Part shown: positions 25,370 through 33,700 of the stretch, piece by piece
Numbering within the stretch: the first letter of the stretch is position 1
Layout of the letters: each line of letters starts with the position of its first letter
Assembly: GCA_963669155.1 (NCBI GenBank)
Contig: OZ022589.1
Location: forward strand, 12,196,084 to 12,260,083
Direction of reading: 5' to 3'
Length of the DNA: 64,000 nucleotides
Source: Arbacia lixula
Taxonomy: Eukaryota > Echinodermata > Echinoidea > Arbacioida > Arbaciidae
Translations under genes and position numbers: made by a program
The notes under the pieces: generated by a model
Database searches by the model: none
Seen by the model: only the letters and a program-made list of their open reading frames with translations
Told to the model about the DNA's origin: nothing

Positions 25370-26815
25370 TAATGGCATCATCATGCCTGAGAGATTTCAC
25401 ACTGATTTTCCACTAACATTGTTATTAAATCTACTGATCGCTTTTGGTTTTGGCAACGTTGCTTGTGTATTTCATAAACATGCAGAATGGTGAGGGATTA
25501 ACTAGAATGTAACTGAACCTTCCCTATATTCAACACCAAATCATACACCTTGCCTGTAAAAAAGAGAGCCTCGACATGTACACAGTTAGCCTTGGATCTA
25601 GGCAGTAGTCTCTGTTTCTTTCTGATGTACTGATGTAACCATAACTAAGTCTGAACACTTTAGGCCAATTCTTTCTCTCCAGCTCTCCTCACAAAGACAG
25701 TGAGGATGTAAGAGTATTTAGTTTACATGTCCAGACTTACTTGTGATAGCATTACCTAGTCTATATATCCAGACTTCTTTGTTATAACAGTACCTAGTCT
25801 ATGTGTTCATAAGTGTGTCTACTCTACAGCCTGAAGCCTAGGCTAATCAAGGGTCTTCCTGTGTTAAATATTAAAAAAAACATCGGCGCGAATGTGCTTT
25901 CGTATACCACATGTATAGTACACACCTCAGGCATGTGGAGTGAAGGCTGCAGTGCCTACATTTTTGTGGCGTAGTGCAATGAAATTGACCCAGAAAGGAT
26001 GTTATGTAATAAATAAAATGGTGCAAATTATGCATAAAGATAGGGTTAGAGCCAGGCTTTGGTTTAGGATTAGGTGTGCGCCAGGACCAGGATGTATTTA
26101 TTCTATTAAATTTGATACAATTTGTGGGATACAAAAGCACAATTGGGCCAATATCATGTTAATAAAATCAGATAATGTTCAGATCAGTATCTTGGCCATC
26201 CTCTGAACTAACTTTGCTTCCTTAGGACTGGTAATCCACTCAGTTATATCAAAATTCTTGAAACCAACTCTCCATATTTATGAAGATTTTACAGCAATGC
26301 CTGCCAGTCCATGATGCAAAGTATTTGACAGGTGAAATGTTGTACATGTATCCACTCCGCACACGCAAGTCGTCTAATGCTAAAAAACATTATCCACAAT
26401 ATACATCGTCTGTACATAGTTACACACATATTTACAAGTTGCATAAATAAGAATACCACACAAGTCTACATTCCATATATCTACAGCTATACCATCTAGA
26501 GTTTTATCATCTTTAGACCTGCCCATATGTGATAAAATCCCTTTCTAGCAATCACTTTTAAGGGGTCTGTCCTTATACCTTAGACATGATTACTGCTCAA
26601 AACACAAAAAGTCAGTGGATGTTGGTGAAAATTTGCAAGAATTTAAAGAGGCACTGTCATTGGCTATACGACATGAACTCATATTGGAACTGGCAGGGGC
26701 CATGCATGACGTCCAGACGTTCATGTTCATAGATATTGGCATACATCGCTTGAATTATGCAGGACAAGACAATGCCTAGTGTTGCATGGCAGGGCTTAAG
26801 ATTCTCCCCAATGAG
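25370..26815. other. Downstream flank or 3' UTR of MOB4
   Basis: No separate gene recognised. AT-rich, with a possible proximal polyadenylation signal (minus-strand AATAAA at 26,097-26,102). Confidence 0.4.
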
Positions 26816-27077
26816 GGGAGATGGTGCACATATTGTGTGCATAATTATGTTCCTTCCTCACACTATAAAGGAGTAGAGATGGTGTACATATTGTGTGCAT
26901 AATTATGTTCCTTACTCACACTATAAGGAAGTAGAGATGGTGTACATATTGCGGGCATGATATGTTCCTGACCCACACTTAAGTGGAGTGGAGATGGTGC
27001 ACATAGTGTGTGCATGATGTTACTTCTGCACACAATAGTACAGTGGAGATGGACACATTGTGTGCACGGTATTTTCA
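26816..27077. repeat. Tandem repeat, about 58-bp unit, about 4.5 copies
   Basis: Units begin GAGATGGTG(T/C)ACATA and contain TTGTGTGCATAATTATGTTC and CTCACACTATAAGG. The first three are close copies and the last two are diverged. The array lies about 170 bp downstream of the MOB4 stop codon, so it is probably in the 3' UTR. Confidence 0.85.
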
Positions 27078-27252
27078 CTGCTTTAATTGACACGCAAGAT
27101 AATAAAGTAATTGTCCCTTTTTCCTATGACCAGGGCTTTGATTGTAGTATCTCGCTCGATTCAGTCTATGGTCTGTAGCAAAACGGACCCCTATGTATAG
27201 AGTATACCAACTTACAAAAAGGAAAAGCTGAGATAAAACGTCTTGAGTGTCA

Positions 27253-27720
27253 TCATGCTTCGCTCTCGGGCGTGGCTTGGTTCTCCTCTAGGATGGGCAC
27301 GATGAGGTTGTCCTTGGGCATCAGGTTGTACTTGGTGACAAAGGTGGTGAAGCGCCGGCACAGAAACGTCTCATTCTACGAAACCCAACAGAGCAATAGG
27401 CAATCATTCAAGTTAAAGTTGCGGACCATTAAACAAAAATAAAAACAGTTTACATGATAAGCTTCATTCATCATTTTTTGCTTGTTTTCTCTCTCTCTTC
27501 TCAGTCTTTTCATGGCTCCTCCAAAGCAATAACCCCATCAGTCCTTGCCAGGACTACCACAATATAACTTGAAGTCATCTCTTACTCTCTTTCTCTCTAT
27601 GTACCTTTCTGTCTGTCTATATCTCCTTTTTTTCTCTCTTTCTCTAGCCCTCTCTTTCTATACCTTTTTTTTTTATATATTGCACTCTTTCTTTCTCTCT
27701 TTCTCTGTTTCTCACTCTCA

Positions 27721-27752
<32 letters not shown>

Positions 27753-30700
27753 GCAACTCTCTGGTAACAATAACAGATTGTGTGAATAAGAAACCCACTG
27801 CCAAGTGGCTACCATGCAAATCCATGCAAACATGCGCACAAATCAACACACTGTCAAAATATCCATGATGACACCAGGGGGGTGTTTCACCAAGCTGTTC
27901 GTAAGTTACGAACGACTTTACGAATGACTGCTGATCCCTTCTTGTACTAAATCAGATTCTCAATGAACAAAGTGTGGTAACGCATTTAGCAAAAGAAGGG
28001 ATCACCAGTCGTTCGCAGAGTCGTTCGTAACTTACGAACAGCTTGGTGAAACACCCTCCAGGTGGTATCACAAGAGCAATATATATACAGATTAAGGAGA
28101 TAAGACAGACCTCATAATCATCAAAGAGCGTCCGGTGGTGGAAGTAAGCATGTGAGAATATTCTGTAGATGCGCCGGCAGACTGACCCCAGCTTGGCGAC
28201 GGATGACTCCTTGATGCTTACCCTACAGAAGAGCAATGAAGGTTGAAAGAAAGTCCAAGTCAACAGCTTTCAAGTTCCATACAATCCCAAACTCTAGCTG
28301 TAGACTCAAATGTAGAAGTTGTCAATCGTTAGCATAATTTTACAAAGAAGTCAAAGTGGAGACACAGTCAGGGGATAAACTGTTCCATTTAGTCACATTG
28401 GCGGAGTAGATTCAAGATCATCAAATCAGACCGAAGTCACTGAACTGAATGAACGTGTGGGATTGGTTGAAATCTACCAAATTCTCGGCACTGCCATGAT
28501 ATGTTTAATCCCAAGGATTTAAGTAGGAAACATGCAAAACGGACACAGCAAATCTAGAGTGGGCCTTTCGTATGGGCCACTACTATCTTAAAACAACAAT
28601 GTTTTGCATGGTGAACCTAAGCATAAACACCCTGCCTAGTACATGTCCATGTACATGCAATTCAATTTGTTTCTCAGGTATGTGCTGTCATTGTACACAA
28701 TGTCAAAATATTTATTCTAAGTAGGGTTAACTAATGATTTTGTTTAAAAGGATGATTTGGATTCTAGTTTAATTAAATGTTTTCTGTAATGGAAATACAC
28801 AATTTCTCCACAAAAAAAAAATTCATTCAAATTGTCAACCCTGATTTTCATTAGAGTACATTTAGTCTGTACATACACACAATCTACCTGGCCCACAAAG
28901 GATTAGTACCACACTGGTTCACACTGGCACCAATGGTTTGTTTCTTACCGACTAGGGAAATACTTGTTGCTGTTGAGAAGACAGGCTGCGCCGTCTAGCG
29001 TGTGTCTGGTGTAGTCAATAGCTGAGCACTGTAAGAGCAGAAACAAGGCATGAGAAAGGACGGCGTTCACTAGGAAACAAAATTACAAAGTCACTCAGCA
29101 GGTTTCATCCCCCACTATGCAAAAATCATCCCCTCCCCCCCCCCCCCACCCCCAAAAATAAAAATACATAAATCCCATTGCAAAACCTGTAATAAACTAA
29201 TTAATTAAGGGTTTAATTTGAAGTACGATTCAGGATTTTTGTGTCAGGCCGTTAGGTTTGAAAACTAGCGCATATGTTCATGTTTTACTTGGCTACAAGC
29301 TACATTCAGGATCTGGCTCTGTATTGCAAAGAGCGAGTTGCAAAGTTGCACTCTATTGTACCTTTTCTTATCACAAAACATAACTGCTATCTCTTGCAAG
29401 TTCCAGCCAATGCCTCTGTTTGCAATCAATGGTATAATACCCAAAAGACCCATACAAGTCCTGATCAATATCCCATTACAGATAATGATGAATTTTCATT
29501 GCAACTTATTAGTTATTGGTGATACAGATTCATGATTGGTCGATTATGCAACCTACTGCAACTCTTTAACACAATCCTCAGCTTTAACAGTTGAGAAGTT
29601 AGAATAACAGCTTTATAGCTGGAGAGCATGCCTATGACCGTATCAAATATGTTTCAATGGAGAGCAAATCACTTATAGGAAGTTGAATGACAAAATAATG
29701 TTTGTTATTGTAGGTTTTTAAAGTGTAACATCATTGCAATTTGGCTGGTCCGCAAAAAGAATTGTGCAAAGACGAGGATTGAACCTTCGACCTTCAGTTC
29801 AAACTGCTCCATCAAAACATGCTCCTGTGAAGACAAAGGGCTTTGAATATACTTCAAATTCCTAATAGGTTGCAAGTTTTGACATCCTTACTGGACTAAG
29901 GTTCTCGAAGCCCAAAATCTAAACGTGAGCTAGAGGATAAGTCACTGTACCTCCTTGGGAGTTTTATGTGCTGCGCAGAGAAAGATCCATTGTTCCGTCG
30001 CCGTCATCTGAGTGCAGGAATCTGGATTGCACTCTTTCTGCAAATTTATTGAAAAAAAAAGACAAAGTGTTGTGTGAAAATCTTTACAAAACATGTATAC
30101 ACAATAATTTCTTCGCCAAAGACTGGTGTATACAAAAGCCCTGAAAATTATTGTGCATCCACATTCTAATAACTTCCATTGAGAAACTATCATTTCATTA
30201 CACCTTTCTAGATTGCTTTCTTTCTGGAAATTAATGCAAATAGAAAATTCTGAAACAACAATTCCGAAATATCCTCCACATGCATACAAACATGCAAAGA
30301 CTTAAAAGCTACCCTGTGTTCTTATCACATAAAACATTTATCGGGCAAACCAACAATGTACATTTAAGTCCACAGAGATCAAATTTCCGGTGTCTTCTAT
30401 TCTATAAATTGCAGAGAGAGGTGTCTTTCATTACAGAAACCATGGCATTTACAACATTTTAAAACTTAGACCTGAAAAAGGGAAAACCCTGAATTAAACA
30501 CAGGTGACATAGTTTCCAGTGACAATATTCAGAGTGAGAAGTATTTACTCTTTTTATACAAAATCATGGCTTTTACCCAACTTAATATTTTAGATCTACC
30601 ATCATAAAACAGTGAAACTTCCAAAAACTCTGCAAGCACTAAACCTTGTCAGTCATCGAGTCTGAATCAATGGGTCTAAATCCGCAGAGACTAGCTCTAA

Positions 30701-33700
30701 CTTGGGCCCTGTTGCATAATCCTTACCATTGATGGTAAATTTGCTACCAGTGGCAATTCCTATGGAAACTTCAAACTGGATTGGCTGCCAAGCAATTATA
30801 CCATGGTAGTTACCATTAATGACAGAGTTATCATTAATGGTAAGTTTTATGCAACAGGGCCTTAAAGCATAACATTAGAAGTCCACAGGTCAGTCAGCAG
30901 CCCTACTACCCGACACATAATCTATGCCTGCTGACTAACCTATCAGGGGAGGTATTCTGAAAATTTTAAACCCTCAACTCACTCAGTTGGTATTTTGAAA
31001 ACTGACTAAAATCTACGCCAATAGGCTAATCACAGTTATGGATCTTACGGGACATTGATAGAAACTTAAGTCAAAATTTAAGTTTGTGTTAGGATACGAC
31101 TGGGTCCTGTTGCATAAATCTTACCATTCATGGTAACTCTCTGCCATCAATGATAACTACCATGGTGGTAACATCAAGTTTGAGGTTTCCATAGGAGTTG
31201 CCATTGGCAGCAGAGTTACCATCAAAGTTTTATGCAACAGGGCCCTGGTGCTTTGAGAGCTCTGACCTGCAGCTTGACGGCGAGTCCATTGAGCTCGAGG
31301 CAGAACTGTCTGAGGTGTTCGTACTTCCAGACCCCCTCATCCTGACCCTCTGGGGGGTGTAGGATACCGTCAATGTTGCTGATGTCCTTGCGGATGCTCT
31401 GCTGGATGAACTGCAGTGACAAGCAAAGTCCACACTATGTCAACAAAAATGCCATCGCAATTGTACTTTTATATTCCCTTTTCGAAAATGAAACCAAAAA
31501 CATTTTTATTCGAATTATCGCCAGTTTGTTAGATGGAAAAAGGCAAGGAAACTAAAACATGAATGCAAATTGTTGCCAAGCGATAAATTCCTTTATTCTA
31601 TTAACATTATATGGAGATAGCCCTTGTAAAAAGCCATGCTTGTGATGAACATGTAGGTTGCTAATAAAGGCAGAAACATATTCGTGCAGGTTTGCTAAAA
31701 ATCTGTCAAAGGATAAGAATGTTATTTTCTTTTAAATTTGTTTGTCATGTGCGAGATGCTCTCGCTCGCATATGTTGTGTTTTTATATTTTGAAAATGTT
31801 GATATTCTCAAAAGGACATGCATTTTACCTGTGCATTCGGCACATCATCAGGAATAGTTTTTAAACACAAACCTCTACAAAAAAGAATATTCCTCCATCA
31901 AAAACACATTGGGAGCAATTTATGGAATTATACAGCACACAACATATGGGAGAGCACCTCACACATGACACAAAATACATATATCATATTTGACTTTCTT
32001 CTCCCTTAATGGATTTCCCCCAAAATATGTTTCTTTCATATTTCTGCTTTTTATTAAAACCAACTTGCTTTCATTTCAGGGTGTACTATACAAGTGTTCA
32101 CCTGCTGAACTGCAAGGGTGCTGTCCATTTCGTCAAAGGCCTGCTCCTCCCATGAACAGAAGTCCTGTGCAGAAAGAAAGAAGGGTTAGAAACAAATTAT
32201 GCATTTTGCAAAGAAATTTTAGGCATATACCCAGGCAGTAGTATGGATGGCATGCTCCATTTATTTTAGGAGGAATTTTAGTCCTCGAATTAACAAATGT
32301 TTAGTTAAGATCTAGATGTAATTTTAAGGAATGGCCCGAATGAGACGGTTATTCCTGTCTCACCACAGCCTAGGCCGGGGGGTTGGATTCAGAAAACGAC
32401 CTTTATCTCAGACTCATACTCAGGGACTGGGAAAGGCCGGAGCGCAGGCCGCAGGGCATGCGCTCATTATTAAATTTAAAATCTTCCTAAAATAATTTTT
32501 GGAATACCAAAGATAAAACATCTTAAGGACATTTCATCTTAGGGGATATAAAATTGTTATCTATGCTCTGTGAATAGCCCCAGCCCCAGGCGAGGCTAGC
32601 AATGTCATCTCTTTTGTGTATTTTATCGTTACAACTTATAATTTGAAGCTGTAACAAAACACCAAATCATTACTTCAGCTTCAGAAACCTGAAAACACTA
32701 GATCTACCATGGCTATTTTTTATAGCATTGCGAACATCTTACTGATCTGCTTATTTGTGAAACATCAAATTTATACTTTTGAAGCCATAAGCAGCGGAAG
32801 TGTTGATATAACAGCCCCGCAAATAAGTCAAAACAACATCCTAAGCCTACGAAAGGACTGCATTTCGTTCCCGGCAGTGTACTTCAACACATGCAGAACG
32901 AAGGCAAATGCAAATTTTGAACTAAGACCAAAGAAACACATCAGCTCTGTCATCATATTATTGTTGGGTGGAGATATCAGTCAAAACCCTGGGCCGTCAA
33001 CATGCGGGAAATGCAATGAAACAGTGGGGCGTCAAAGAAAGTTACAATGTGCAGACTGTGATGAAATATACCATTTGAAATGTACGGAAGTTAGCGTTAA
33101 ACATTACATTAACATAAAAAAGCAGAAACTTTCTTGGCAGTGTCATGAGTGTAAGCCAGAACCTTGTGGCATATGTAACGAAATGGTTACCAGACATGAT
33201 AAGGGGATACAGTGTGATGGATGCCAGAGGTGGATACATGCAGCTTGTGCTGGCATCAATGATGAAACTTATGTTAGCTTTGAGGGGAAAAGTTGTGCCT
33301 GGATATGTCCAATATGTGAGCTCATGAATATCTCAGATAGCATATTCAACTCATCGTTTGACAGCAGTGAATCAAACCCATTCTCAGTGCTTAGTGAGGA
33401 CGAAGTCGGAGCAAATGATCTATCCAATAATGTTAAAAACCAATGCTCCAGTAAAACTCAGAAAAAGCATAGGAACAAACAAAGAACAAATAGCTCAAAA
33501 AGTAAACTGACATTAATGATAGTCAACTTCCAAAGTATCAGGAACAAAACCACAGAAGTTAAGGTACTTTTGGACCAGTATAAACCAGATATAGTCCAGG
33601 GAACAGAAACGTGGCTCTCAGACGACATCTATAACAATGAAATTTTTCCAGAAACATACGAGGTATTCCGTCGGGATAGGCAAAACAGAGGACATGGGGG

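Larger units (their letters stand above)
30038..31266 (-). other. MOB4 intron 3
   Basis: Carries two family C MITEs (30,704-30,862 and 31,102-31,245). The rest is AT-rich without recognised features. Confidence 0.85.

Noticed and set aside
26816-27077. CRISPR-like regular repeats
   Set aside because: Direct tandem repeat without unique spacers in eukaryotic DNA; not a CRISPR array.
26863-27093. 76-codon minus-strand frame with internal repeats
   Set aside because: Translation of the 58-bp tandem repeat downstream of MOB4.
29745-29835. Functional tRNA gene
   Set aside because: Only the B-box side is convincing. No acceptor stem pairing or A-box could be found, so it is treated as a possible SINE remnant.
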